Below are positions 51,175 to 60,075 of a DNA stretch of 64,000 nucleotides, piece after piece. Location: the NCBI RefSeq assembly GCF_050632395.1, contig NZ_CP192600.1, positions 4,038,624 to 4,102,623 on the forward strand, given 5' to 3'. Numbering within the stretch: the stretch's first letter is position 1; the number at the start of each line of letters is the position of its first letter. A program made the position numbers and the translations under genes. Source of the stretch: JAUYQR01 sp050632395. Lineage in GTDB: Bacteria; Pseudomonadota; Alphaproteobacteria; Rhodobacterales; Rhodobacteraceae. Under the pieces are notes generated by a model. The model was not told where the DNA came from, made no database searches, and saw only the letters and a list, made by a program, of their open reading frames with translations.

Positions 51175-52926
51175 GTGTTTGCAGAACCACTCTTTCGAAA
51201 GCCGACGCATTTTCTGTTCTTCACCGGCAAGGGCGGGGTGGGAAAGACCTCGCTCAGTTGCGCGGTGGCGCTGGGTTTGGCGGATGCCGGCAAGCGGGTC
51301 TTGCTGGTCAGCACCGATCCCGCCTCGAACCTCGACGAAATGCTGGGTGCGACGCTTTCCGACCAACCCACGGCGATCCCCGGTGCGGCCGGCTTGTTTG
51401 CCATGAACATCGACCCTGACAAGGCGGCCGAGGCTTATCGAGCGCGGGTAATCGACCAACTGGGACCGGACGTGGGGGAGGACGAAAAGGCGACCGTGCG
51501 CGAGCAGCTTTCGGGCGCCTGCACGATCGAAATCGCGGCCTTCGACGAATTTGTCGGTCTCCTTGCCGGTGATGCGCCGGAGTATGATCATATCATTTTC
51601 GACACCGCGCCGACCGGCCATACGCTGCGATTGCTCAGCCTTCCGCGCGCGTGGACGGGCTTTCTCCACGGCAATGATCGTGGAGCCTCCTGTCTGGGCC
51701 CACATTCGGGTCTGAAGATGCAAGAAACGCGCTTCCGGGCCGCGCTGGATGCTTTGGCTGACCCCGAGCGCAGTTCGATCGTCCTTGTGACGCGTGCCGA
51801 CCGCGGGGCTGTGCGCGAGGCATCGCGGACCTCGGATGAGTTGCGGGCGTTGGGGCTGGCGAACCAGCGGTTGGTCGTGAACGGCGTGTTCCATGCGAGT
51901 GGGCAAGGCGACCCGGTTGCGAATGGACTGGCCCGCGATCACGCTGCGGTTCTGGCGCAACTGCCGCCAAACCTTGCCGCGCTTCCCCGCAGCGAGGTGC
52001 CGTTGCGGTCGTTCGACATGGTCGGGCTGCCCGCCTTGCGCGCACTGTTCCGGGCCGACGAGATGACAAAGGATATGGCCGCGCTCCCGCCAGACATTGA
52101 CGAACCCGGCCTTGCCGCGATGGTGGATGATCTGGCACGGGCCGGTCGCGGGTTGGTCATGGTGATGGGCAAGGGTGGCGTGGGCAAGACAACCGTTGCC
52201 GCAGCCATCGCTGTGGGGTTGGTCAAGCGTGGGCATCAAGTGCATCTTACGACGACAGACCCCGCGGCACATGTGGCGCTGGTGATGGACGGCAACCTTT
52301 CCGGCCTCACCGTCGACCGCATCGATCCAATTGCCGAAACCACCCGTTACGTGGAAAAGATCATGGCCACCAAAGGGCGCGATCTGGACGAGGCAGACCG
52401 CGCCCTGATGCTCGAAGACCTCGCGTCGCCCTGCACGGAAGAGGTGGCGGTGTTCCATGCCTTCTCGCGGATCGTCGCAGAAGCCCGGAGTGCGTTTGTC
52501 GTGGTCGATACAGCGCCCACCGGCCACACGCTGCTGCTGCTTGACGCGACGGGCGCCTATCACCGCCAGATGACGCAGGACATGGGCGCAATCCAGGGCC
52601 GGATCGTGACGCCGCTGATGCGACTTCAAGACCCCGATTACACACGGGTGGTGCTTGTGGCCTTGCCGGAAATCACCCCTGTCTCCGAGGCAGCGAGCCT
52701 TCAGGAGGACTTGCGTCGGGCAAAGATCGAGCCGTGGGCCTGGGTGGTCAATCGCGCCATGTCAAAAACGGGAACGACCGACCGTTTGCTGCGTAAGCGG
52801 ATCGTGTCCGAGGCGGCGCAGATCACCCGGATCCGCAGCGGGCTTGCGGAGCGGTTGTATGTCTTGCCGTTCTGCCCCGAACCGCCTGTCGGGGTGGATC
52901 GGCTATCGGACCTTACCCGAGAGTAG
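51175..52926 (+). CDS. arsA: Arsenical pump-driving ATPase
   Basis: A 583-aa protein with two ATPase halves: FFTGKGGVGKTSLSCAVALG near the N-terminus and VMGKGGVGKTTVAAAIAVGL near residue 345. Each is followed by a DTAPTGHTLRLL-type motif. The three Cys that bind As(III)/Sb(III) in R773 ArsA are all present in context: SGACTIEIAAFDEF, GASCLGPHSG and SPCTEEVAVFHAF. GTG 51175 after GAGG is preferred to an upstream start. No arsB, arsD, arsR or arsC gene flanks it; it stands alone before a small unknown gene and ppsA. Confidence 0.9.
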   Translation: MFAEPLFRKPTHFLFFTGKGGVGKTSLSCAVALGLADAGKRVLLVSTDPASNLDEMLGATLSDQPTAIPGAAGLFAMNIDPDKAAEAYRARVIDQLGPDVGEDEKATVREQLSGACTIEIAAFDEFVGLLAGDAPEYDHIIFDTAPTGHTLRLLSLPRAWTGFLHGNDRGASCLGPHSGLKMQETRFRAALDALADPERSSIVLVTRADRGAVREASRTSDELRALGLANQRLVVNGVFHASGQGDPVANGLARDHAAVLAQLPPNLAALPRSEVPLRSFDMVGLPALRALFRADEMTKDMAALPPDIDEPGLAAMVDDLARAGRGLVMVMGKGGVGKTTVAAAIAVGLVKRGHQVHLTTTDPAAHVALVMDGNLSGLTVDRIDPIAETTRYVEKIMATKGRDLDEADRALMLEDLASPCTEEVAVFHAFSRIVAEARSAFVVVDTAPTGHTLLLLDATGAYHRQMTQDMGAIQGRIVTPLMRLQDPDYTRVVLVALPEITPVSEAASLQEDLRRAKIEPWAWVVNRAMSKTGTTDRLLRKRIVSEAAQITRIRSGLAERLYVLPFCPEPPVGVDRLSDLTRE

Positions 52927-53030
52927 GGCTCAGAGAGGGTTGGTCAGGTCAGCTCCCTGCGGCTTTGGCATTGTCCGAAGCCATGCGACGCGCCTTTGCG
53001 CCAGCGAAACCCTTGCGCGGTAGCGCGGCC

Positions 53031-53393
53031 CTATTCGGCGCTCCGCTGTTCGGCCACACTCAGCAAGGCTTCCAGAAGCGCCAAGGCGACCATCCGACCA
53101 GCACCCAGCCCCACCACTTCAATCTCGTCGCTCCCTCGCGTCTCGCGCAAGGAGCAGCGCCAATGACCATCCGGCTCAGTCGCCTTGCCGGTCAGGTTGA
53201 TCGACCAGCTCGGCAACGCAATATCAATCAGGTGCAGCACGGCCTCGACCGGTTGTTCCCCCGGCTCTGACGGCACCGGCACGGCGGGAAACACGCGACG
53301 AAGCACCTCTGCCGCATCGGTCAGCAAAGCGCCGTCCAGCGCTGCCGCGCCCTTGACCCGTTGCATCATGCTCAGGATGTCGGTCTTGGTCAT
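53031..53393 (-). CDS. Small hypothetical protein
   Basis: A 120-aa protein of unknown function, facing arsA convergently and divergent from ppsA. The start at 53393 (MTKTDILSMMQRVKGAAALD) has GGAGG five bases upstream; alternatives are 53405 and 53423. It has a helical N-terminus, a beta segment PSWSINLTGKATEPDGHWRC, and a helical end GAGRMVALALLEALLSVAEQ. I do not recognise the family. The coding-like composition and clear start site make a real gene likely. Confidence 0.65.
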   Translation of the reverse strand: MTKTDILSMMQRVKGAAALDGALLTDAAEVLRRVFPAVPVPSEPGEQPVEAVLHLIDIALPSWSINLTGKATEPDGHWRCSLRETRGSDEIEVVGLGAGRMVALALLEALLSVAEQRSAE

Positions 53394-53448
53394 CTCGGCC
53401 TCCATTTCTTGATCTTCCTTCATTAGGCCACTTGATTCCCCGGCCCGC

Positions 53449-53464
53449 CTTGATCCCAGTCAAG
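53449..53464. promoter_or_regulatory. FNR-like box upstream of ppsA
   Basis: CTTGATCCCAGTCAAG matches TTGAT-N4-ATCAA with one mismatch, in a 16-bp near-palindrome. It lies about 65 bp upstream of the ppsA start and about 56 bp from the divergent small gene. It could serve FnrL or another Crp/FNR-type regulator. Confidence 0.5.
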
Positions 53465-53528
53465 ACCGGCCGCGAGAAGAAGGAGCATAATTATCTTTGC
53501 CGTTGTCCCAATCCGGAAGGAGAGCGCG

Positions 53529-55925
53529 ATGCCGAAGAAATCCGTGAACGTCATGTGGTTCGAAGACCTGTCGCGCGGCGATGTCGCCCTCGTCGGCGGC
53601 AAGAACAGTTCGCTGGGAGAGATGGTCCGTCAACTCGGCAAAAAGGGAATAAAAGTCCCCGGCGGTTTTGCCACCACCGCCGATGCCTACCGCGCCTATC
53701 TAACCGCCAATGCCCTTGAAGCAAGAATCGACGATGTCATCTCGCATTGGCAGGATCAGAAGATCCCCCTGCATGACGCAGGGATGCAAGTGCGCGCGAT
53801 GATCCTGCAGGGTGACTTTCCCGACGACATCCGCGACGACATCCTGTCGTCCTATCGCGAGTTGTCGCGCCGCGCCGGAACCACCGACCTGCCCGTCGCC
53901 GTCCGCTCGTCTGCCACGGCAGAAGACCTTCCGGACGCGAGCTTTGCCGGTCAGCAGGAAACCTATCTGAACGTGCGGGGCGAAAAAGCTCTGTTGGCCG
54001 CCTGTCGGCGCTGCTACGCCTCGCTTTTCACTGACCGGGCCATCACTTACCGCCAGATTCAAGGCTTCGGCCATACCAAGGTCGCGCTCTCGATCGGTGT
54101 GCAGCGCATGGTGCGGTCCGATACCGGCGGCTCGGGCGTGATGTTTTCAATCGACACTGAAAGCGGCTTTGACAAGATCGCCCTCATTACCGCCGCCTGG
54201 GGCCTTGGCGAAAACGTCGTCCAGGGCGCGGTAGACCCCGACGAATACGAAGTCTACAAACCCTTCCTTTCAGACAAATCCCTCATCCCCATCGTCAAGA
54301 AGTCGCTCGGCGCGAAAGAGATCAAGATGATCTACGCCGGCACCACAAGCGGCGAGACGAAGAACGTCCCCACCTCCAAGGCCGAAAGGGCTGCCTTTGT
54401 CCTCAGCGATGCCGAGATTCTCGACCTCGCCCGCATGGCAACGACGATCGAAGCGCATTACGGCCAGCCGATGGACATGGAATGGGCCCGCGACGGCGAT
54501 ACGGGCGAATTGTTCATCGTTCAGGCACGCCCCGAGACCGTGCAATCCCGCCTGGATGCCGGAGCCATCAAGTCCTATGCGGTAAAGAAGTCGGGCAAGG
54601 TGCTTCTGAAAGGTCTCAGCGTCGGGTCTGCCGTCGCCACCGGCCGGGTCAGCATCATTGAATCCGCCAGTGAGATCGACCAATTCATCGACGGCTCGAT
54701 CCTTGTGACCTCCACGACTGACCCCGACTGGGTTCCGATCATGAAGCGTGCCTCTGCCATCGTCACCGACCATGGCGGCCGAACCAGCCATGCCGCCATT
54801 GTCAGCCGCGAGCTCGGCTTGCCCGCCATCGTCGGCACCGGCAATGCCACGCATGTCCTGCATGACGACCAAGAGGTGACCGTTTCTTGCGCTGGCGGCG
54901 ACGAAGGCGTGATCTATGAAGGCATTGCCAACTTTGCCACCGAGGTCCTGCGCGTCGACGACCTGCCCAAGACACGCACGCAGATCATGCTGAACCTTGC
55001 CAACCCCTCTGCCGCCTTTCGCTGGTGGCGGCTGCCATTTGACGGCGTCGGCCTTGCCCGAATGGAATTCGTGGTGAACAACGCCCTCAAGGTTCACCCG
55101 ATGGCGCTGGTGCATTTCGACCGCCTGAAGGACGATGCCGCCAAGGCCCAGATCGCCGAGCTGACCAAGTCCTTCCCCGACAAGACCGAATACTTCATCG
55201 ACGGCCTCGCCCGCGGCCTCTCGCAGATCGCCGCCGTCGCCTACCCGCGCCCGGTCATCGTGCGGATGAGTGACTTCAAGACCAACGAGTATGCCGAACT
55301 TCTGGGGGGACGCGAATTCGAACCGCATGAAGAGAACCCGATGATCGGCTTCCGTGGGGCCTCGCGCTACTACTCGCCCCGCTACGAGGCGGGCTTTGCC
55401 CTGGAATGCAAGGCGATCGGGCGGCTTCGCAAAGAGATGGGTTTCGACAATGTTGTCGTGATGATCCCCTTCTGCCGCAGCCCAAAGGAGGCCGACCGAG
55501 TGCTGGCGACGATGGAGAAGCACGGGTTGAAGCGCGGCAAGGACGGCCTTCAAGTCTATGTAATGGGAGAGATTCCAGCCAACGTTATTCTGGTCGAAGA
55601 GTTTGCCAGCCGCTTTGACGGCTTTTCCATCGGCTCGAATGACCTGACGCAGCTTACCTTGGGCATCGACCGCGACGCCGAGGATCTGGCCGATCTCTTT
55701 GACGAATCTGATCCCGCGGTTCTGTGGATGATCGAAAGCCTGATCGCCCGAGCCCACCAGGCCGGGGCCAAAGTCGGCCTCTGCGGTCAGGCCCCATCCG
55801 ACGACCCCGAGTTTGCCAAGCTTCTCGTAAAGGCCGGGATCGACTCGATCTCGGTTACGCCTGACAGCTTCGTCGCAGTGAAGCACAATGTCGCCGAAGC
55901 GGAAGTGCTCAAGGCGAACACATAG
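53529..55925 (+). CDS. ppsA: Phosphoenolpyruvate synthase
   Basis: A 798-aa enzyme. The N-terminal PPDK ATP-grasp domain (about 1-345) starts VNVMWFEDLSRGDVALVGGKN. The central phosphohistidine domain has the catalytic His in TDHGGRTSHAAIVSRELG. The C-terminal PEP-binding barrel ends in KVGLCGQAPSDDPEFAKLLV, with the usual Cys. It converts pyruvate and ATP to PEP, AMP and phosphate and serves gluconeogenesis. ATG 53529 follows GGAAGGAG. An FNR-like box lies upstream, suggesting redox control. Confidence 0.93.
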   Translation: MPKKSVNVMWFEDLSRGDVALVGGKNSSLGEMVRQLGKKGIKVPGGFATTADAYRAYLTANALEARIDDVISHWQDQKIPLHDAGMQVRAMILQGDFPDDIRDDILSSYRELSRRAGTTDLPVAVRSSATAEDLPDASFAGQQETYLNVRGEKALLAACRRCYASLFTDRAITYRQIQGFGHTKVALSIGVQRMVRSDTGGSGVMFSIDTESGFDKIALITAAWGLGENVVQGAVDPDEYEVYKPFLSDKSLIPIVKKSLGAKEIKMIYAGTTSGETKNVPTSKAERAAFVLSDAEILDLARMATTIEAHYGQPMDMEWARDGDTGELFIVQARPETVQSRLDAGAIKSYAVKKSGKVLLKGLSVGSAVATGRVSIIESASEIDQFIDGSILVTSTTDPDWVPIMKRASAIVTDHGGRTSHAAIVSRELGLPAIVGTGNATHVLHDDQEVTVSCAGGDEGVIYEGIANFATEVLRVDDLPKTRTQIMLNLANPSAAFRWWRLPFDGVGLARMEFVVNNALKVHPMALVHFDRLKDDAAKAQIAELTKSFPDKTEYFIDGLARGLSQIAAVAYPRPVIVRMSDFKTNEYAELLGGREFEPHEENPMIGFRGASRYYSPRYEAGFALECKAIGRLRKEMGFDNVVVMIPFCRSPKEADRVLATMEKHGLKRGKDGLQVYVMGEIPANVILVEEFASRFDGFSIGSNDLTQLTLGIDRDAEDLADLFDESDPAVLWMIESLIARAHQAGAKVGLCGQAPSDDPEFAKLLVKAGIDSISVTPDSFVAVKHNVAEAEVLKANT

Positions 55926-56323
55926 GCCAGTGGTTGAACCGCGCCAAGTTCGCCGCCAGGTGGGGCTGCTCAACCGGATTCTTCCGACCATCAAACTGCA
56001 GATGCATGAGTTCGCTTTAAGTCCGTCGCGTAGGGCAGGGCGCCAACGGCCCAAAGCGGCCTCTGAGCACAAGTTGCTCGAAATGAAGCGATTTCACAAA
56101 AGCGGTCGGTCGCAAATAAGTTACCGGATCGCCATCTGCCGTAGCCACAGACACTAGCAACTTCAGATATTGACGGTTTGCAGGCGACGGATCGCACGAC
56201 ATAGCAATTTTTGGTCGTCGATCTTCTGGATCACTGCCCTTTTCGACCTACCGAAGCCTTTGCTGGTTTAGCAGATCGGCCGGGGCTCCGGTAAGTCGAA
56301 ACCAGTATCCATTTCGGACTGGG
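55926..56323. other. Intergenic region between ppsA and the BTAD regulator
   Basis: No supported gene. Short leftward frames include SARP-unrelated fragments (e.g. WAVGALPYATDLKRTHAS near 56000) which may be part of a decayed intergenic repeat, but I cannot show a second copy in this window. Base composition is lower in GC than in the neighbouring genes. Confidence 0.4.
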
Positions 56324-58042
56324 TCAGACACCTCCGGACCATCTCGAAATCTGCGACCTGCATCGGGTTTCATCGGTTGGGCGGCCAAGGGAGGCGTAGC
56401 GGCCGGCCGCTTCTTCAAAGGCCGACACCGCCCGCGCGTCGTTCTTTTCGGCCCGGCGCTGGATGCCTCGGGCTTCCCAGACGGCGGCCACCCAAGGCCC
56501 GCCATGCCACATGGCGGAAATCCGTTCGGCCTCGTCCAGCCGCCGGCCGACCTGGTCCAACTCGCCCATCTCGGCCAGCGCGGAGGCGGAAGCCACACGG
56601 AACCCCATCGAGCACGGCTGGCACCCATGACTGTGTTGGGACAAAAGCCGATCGCCTTCGTGAATGGCCTCCAGCGCCTTTTCCTTCGACCCCGCCGCCC
56701 GCACGGACAGGCCCTTCAGCCGGATCTGCAGATGCGGCGCAAGCCAAGAGGTCGCGGCGATGCCCTCCGCCCGCGCAATCAGCCGTTTGGCCTGCCAGTT
56801 CCGCCCGCTGGACAAGGCAATCTCGGCCAGCCGTTCCAGCGCAAGCACCCGGCCAGCGGACGCCTCTGCCTTTGCCAGAAGCGCCTCCGCTTCCGTCAAG
56901 AGCCGCTCGGCTTCACCGATCTGCCCCGAGAACAGCGCCACTTCGCCCAGGATCATTAATGCAAGGCCACGGCCTGCCGTCGATCCGGCCCCTTCGGCCA
57001 CAGAGAGCAATTCCTGCGCCGCCAGCCCGATCTCATGGTGGCCCTTGGCGTTGCACAGGCAGAACTCGGCGAGGCAGAGGTGGCCGTCAAAAACTTGGGC
57101 GACCTTGTCGGGTGTCTTGCGGGCCCAGGCGATGAATTCGGAATGAAAGACCTCTTTCCAGCGCCCCTGCATCATGGCGCACAGGCCCATCAGGGCGCTT
57201 GCCTCGCCAACTTCGCGCGCCAGACCCGCTGCCATCGCCAGGGCGCGGGTCTCCTCGGCCACGGCGCGGGCCTTTTCGAAATCGCCGCTGTGCAGGTGCA
57301 AAAGCCCCCAGGCGAGCGAGGCGCGAATGCGGTCGGTCTGGCTGACCGGATCGACGGTGGGAATGGCCAGCGCCTTTTCATAAAGCGCCACGGCCTCGGC
57401 CGAGGGGCCAAGCCCAAGCTCCATATGCAGGCTTTGGCGCAACTGGTTGAAGATCCTGATCGCCTCGGCGCGGTTGCCGGAGTCGAGTGCGGCCTGCATC
57501 AGCGCGCATTGCGCCGGTTCGTCGCTGGGTTCGACGGCGATAAGCCGCTGCCACAGCTGGCCTGCGCGCAAAAGGTCGATATGGCGCTGCGCCAGCCCCG
57601 TGCGCCGGGCGTCGAGCCAGTCAAAATAGAGGTCATCGGGAAGAAGCCGCCCTCGGTACAGGTCGGCGGCAATTCCGCAGGTCTCGGGCGTTGGCTGGCG
57701 CAGGGCCGCACTGGCCGCGGCCTCGAAGGTCTCGGCGTCGATCACCAGATCGGCCAAGGGGGCCAGGGCAAGGCTATCCCCGTTTGTGGAGATCAAGTCA
57801 TTTTGGCCAAGCGCCTTGCGGGCGTAGTGAACCGCCTTGCGCAGGGCAGCGCCTGCGACCTCCGAATCAGCCTCTGGCCAGAAAAGGTCCAACACCTGTT
57901 CGCGGTGCATCCGGTGCTGCGGCGTAACCGCCAGCAGCTTGACCAGAGCCGCAGCACGGTCGCGACGCCACAGGCTGGCGGCGACAAGAACGCCGTCCAC
58001 TGTTACCGAAAACCCGCCAAGTATCTGAATTTCAATACGCAT
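56324..58042 (-). CDS. BTAD-domain transcriptional regulator with TPR repeats
   Basis: A 572-aa SARP-like regulator. It opens with MRIEIQILGGFSVTVDGVLV (winged-helix effector start), WRRDRAAALVKLLAV and HRMHREQVLDLFWPEADSEV. A BTAD domain (about 95-240: RGRLLPDDLYFDWLDARRTG) follows, then TPR-like repeats to the end. Start 58042 follows GGGGAATA. It is divergent from the peroxiredoxin-flavoprotein pair with about 125 bp between, so these genes are the likely targets. Confidence 0.82.
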   Translation of the reverse strand: MRIEIQILGGFSVTVDGVLVAASLWRRDRAAALVKLLAVTPQHRMHREQVLDLFWPEADSEVAGAALRKAVHYARKALGQNDLISTNGDSLALAPLADLVIDAETFEAAASAALRQPTPETCGIAADLYRGRLLPDDLYFDWLDARRTGLAQRHIDLLRAGQLWQRLIAVEPSDEPAQCALMQAALDSGNRAEAIRIFNQLRQSLHMELGLGPSAEAVALYEKALAIPTVDPVSQTDRIRASLAWGLLHLHSGDFEKARAVAEETRALAMAAGLAREVGEASALMGLCAMMQGRWKEVFHSEFIAWARKTPDKVAQVFDGHLCLAEFCLCNAKGHHEIGLAAQELLSVAEGAGSTAGRGLALMILGEVALFSGQIGEAERLLTEAEALLAKAEASAGRVLALERLAEIALSSGRNWQAKRLIARAEGIAATSWLAPHLQIRLKGLSVRAAGSKEKALEAIHEGDRLLSQHSHGCQPCSMGFRVASASALAEMGELDQVGRRLDEAERISAMWHGGPWVAAVWEARGIQRRAEKNDARAVSAFEEAAGRYASLGRPTDETRCRSQISRWSGGV

Positions 58043-58167
58043 TATTCCCCGCAAGCCTGCCACAAAGCAAACGCGCTACGTCACAGCGTGCCGCAGCAAG
58101 AGGAACGCTGGAGGAACATAGCTAGGTCATTCTCGCCCGGCAATCACCAATCAAACGAGGAAACACC

Positions 58168-58848
58168 ATGTCACTGCGCATCAACGACATCGCCCCCGAC
58201 TTCACTGCCGAAACCACACAAGGCACTATGTCCTTCCACGACTGGATAGCAGGCTCCTGGGCTGTTCTTTTCTCGCACCCCAAGGATTTCACCCCAGTCT
58301 GCACCACGGAGCTGGGCCGGATGGCGCATCTGGCCCCCGAGTTCGCCAAGCGCGGTGTCAGGGTCCTGGGCCTGTCGGTCGATCCTGTCGACAAGCACGC
58401 GCTTTGGGCCGATGACATTGCCGAAACCCAGGGCGCGATGCCACAGTTCCCGATGATCGGCGATACGACGCTGGCCGTGGCCAAGTTGTACGACATGCTG
58501 CCCGCCGCAGCCGGTGACAGCGCCGAGTGCCGCACCGCCGCCGACAACCAGACGGTGCGGCATGTCTTCATCATCGGACCGGACAAGAAGATCAAGCTGA
58601 TGATCGCCTATCCGATGACCACGGGCCGCAACTTCGACGAGATCCTGCGCGTGATCGACAGCCTGCAGCTGACCGCCACCCACCGAGTGGCGACCCCGGC
58701 CAACTGGACCTTCGGGCAGGATGTGATCATTGCAGGCTCGGTCAGCAACGAAGAGGCCAAAGGCCTGTACCCCGAGGGCTGGGACGCGCCCAAACCCTAT
58801 CTGCGCATCGTGGCGCAACCCGGCCTGACCAAGGGAGAGAACGCATGA
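58168..58848 (+). CDS. 1-Cys peroxiredoxin (Prx6-type)
   Basis: A 226-aa thiol peroxidase with the AhpC/TSA fold. The peroxidatic Cys is in SHPKDFTPVCTTELG. The C-terminal extension with GWDAPKPYLRIVAQP is characteristic of Prx6-like proteins. A second Cys lies in AECRTAADN, but the arrangement is not the 2-Cys type. It detoxifies hydroperoxides. It shares a 4-bp overlap with the flavoprotein gene downstream. Confidence 0.92.
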   Translation: MSLRINDIAPDFTAETTQGTMSFHDWIAGSWAVLFSHPKDFTPVCTTELGRMAHLAPEFAKRGVRVLGLSVDPVDKHALWADDIAETQGAMPQFPMIGDTTLAVAKLYDMLPAAAGDSAECRTAADNQTVRHVFIIGPDKKIKLMIAYPMTTGRNFDEILRVIDSLQLTATHRVATPANWTFGQDVIIAGSVSNEEAKGLYPEGWDAPKPYLRIVAQPGLTKGENA

Positions 58849-59972
58849 AACCCCGTATCCTGATCCTCGGCGCCGGTTTCGGCGGGCTGGAACTGTCGAC
58901 CTCGCTTTCCGAGGCTCTGGGCGACGGCATCGACATCACCCTAATCGACAAGTCCGACGGCTTTGTCTTTGGCTACTCGAAACTGGACATGCTGTTTGGC
59001 CGCCAGTCCGAGACGATGATCCGCAACCCCTATGCCACCTTTGCCAAGCCCGGCGTGCGCCTGCTGCGCGAGACCATCACGGCCATCGACGCCGAGGCCA
59101 AGCGCGTGACGACCGACAAGGGTGTGCATGAAGCCGACATCCTGATCATCGCCCTTGGCGCGGATTACGATGTCAGCGCCACCCCCGGTGTGGTACTGGG
59201 CGTGAACGAATTCTACTCTGTCCCCGGCGCCGCGCATCTGTCCAAGGTCCTGCCCGGGTTTCAGGGCGGCGATGTGGTGGTCGGCGTCTGCGGCGCTCCC
59301 TACAAATGCCCGCCCGCCCCGGCCGAATGCGCCTTGATGATGCATGACTACATGAAGTCCCGCGGGCTTGATGGGGTCACACGGATCACCCTCGTCAACC
59401 CCTTGCCCTCGCCGGTTCCTCCCTCTCCGGACACGTCGAAAGCGATCCTTGGCGCCTTTGCCGAGCGCGGGATCACCTTTATCCCCAACACCCGCGTGAC
59501 GGCGGTCGAGGGCAAGACGGTGGTACTGGACAATAGCACCATCCTGCCGTGCGATCTGTTTCTGGGCGTGCCCAAGAACCGTGCGGCGGATGTGGTCGTG
59601 TCGGCAGGCCTGACTGAAGGCGGCTGGGTTCCGGTTGATCCTTTCACGCTGCTGACCAAGTTCCCCGGCGTCTATGCCGTGGGCGATCTGGCCAATACCG
59701 GGGTGCCGAAAGCCGGAGTCTATGCCGAAGGCGCGGCCCGTACCGTGGCCGCCAACATCATCTCGCGGTTGCGGAACGAGGCCGAGACGGCGCGCAACCC
59801 CGGTGCGGGCTCATGCTATATCGAGTTCGGTGCGAACCGGATCGGCCGGGTTGATGTGGATTTCTTGTCAGGTCCAAAGCCCTTCGGCACCTTCCATGGC
59901 GCTTCCGAGGCCCTGCGCGTCGACAAAGAACAATTCGGCGCAAGCCGCCGCGCCCGGTGGTTTGGAGCGTAA
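58845..59972 (+). CDS. SQR-like NAD(P)/FAD-dependent oxidoreductase
   Basis: A 375-aa flavoprotein: dinucleotide motif LILGAGFGGLELS near the start, the Cys-containing GVCGAPYKCPPAPAECALM, second nucleotide region, and FAD-closing VYAVGDLANTGVPKAGVYAE. The overall layout is that of sulfide:quinone oxidoreductase/flavocytochrome c relatives. ATG 58845 overlaps the peroxiredoxin stop (ATGA). The last bases of the gene (stop TAA 59970-59972) coincide with the boundary of IS-B, so the stop codon may be partly contributed by the IS end. The ending SRRARWFGA nonetheless looks natural. Confidence 0.85.
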   Translation: MKPRILILGAGFGGLELSTSLSEALGDGIDITLIDKSDGFVFGYSKLDMLFGRQSETMIRNPYATFAKPGVRLLRETITAIDAEAKRVTTDKGVHEADILIIALGADYDVSATPGVVLGVNEFYSVPGAAHLSKVLPGFQGGDVVVGVCGAPYKCPPAPAECALMMHDYMKSRGLDGVTRITLVNPLPSPVPPSPDTSKAILGAFAERGITFIPNTRVTAVEGKTVVLDNSTILPCDLFLGVPKNRAADVVVSAGLTEGGWVPVDPFTLLTKFPGVYAVGDLANTGVPKAGVYAEGAARTVAANIISRLRNEAETARNPGAGSCYIEFGANRIGRVDVDFLSGPKPFGTFHGASEALRVDKEQFGASRRARWFGA

Positions 59973-60000
59973 GGTTCTGGCCCCTATCCCCTGAAACGGC

Positions 60001-60033
60001 GCCCTCCGCACTCGCAAAGTGTGTGCGGAGGGC
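60001..60033. terminator. Long hairpin inside the left end of IS-B
   Basis: GCCCTCCGCAC (60001-60011) and GTGCGGAGGGC (60023-60033) form a perfect 11-bp stem with an 11-nt loop. It is downstream of the flavoprotein stop (59972) and of orfB. It could terminate transcription from either side and protect the IS from read-through. No T-run is evident. Confidence 0.5.
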
Positions 60034-60075
60034 ACAGTTCTAACGAGCACCTTCAGTTTTGCCCTTAGTCTGTCA

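Noticed and set aside
51118..52629. A 503-codon leftward open frame opposite arsA
   Set aside because: Shadow of arsA; no recognised domain or ribosome-binding site.
54270..56072. A 600-codon leftward open frame opposite ppsA
   Set aside because: Antisense shadow of ppsA, which has all catalytic motifs.
59868..60075. C-terminal extension of IS-B orfB into the flavoprotein gene
   Set aside because: The extension is antisense to the flavoprotein's end and to the IS terminal repeat, so it is run-on, not a fused domain.
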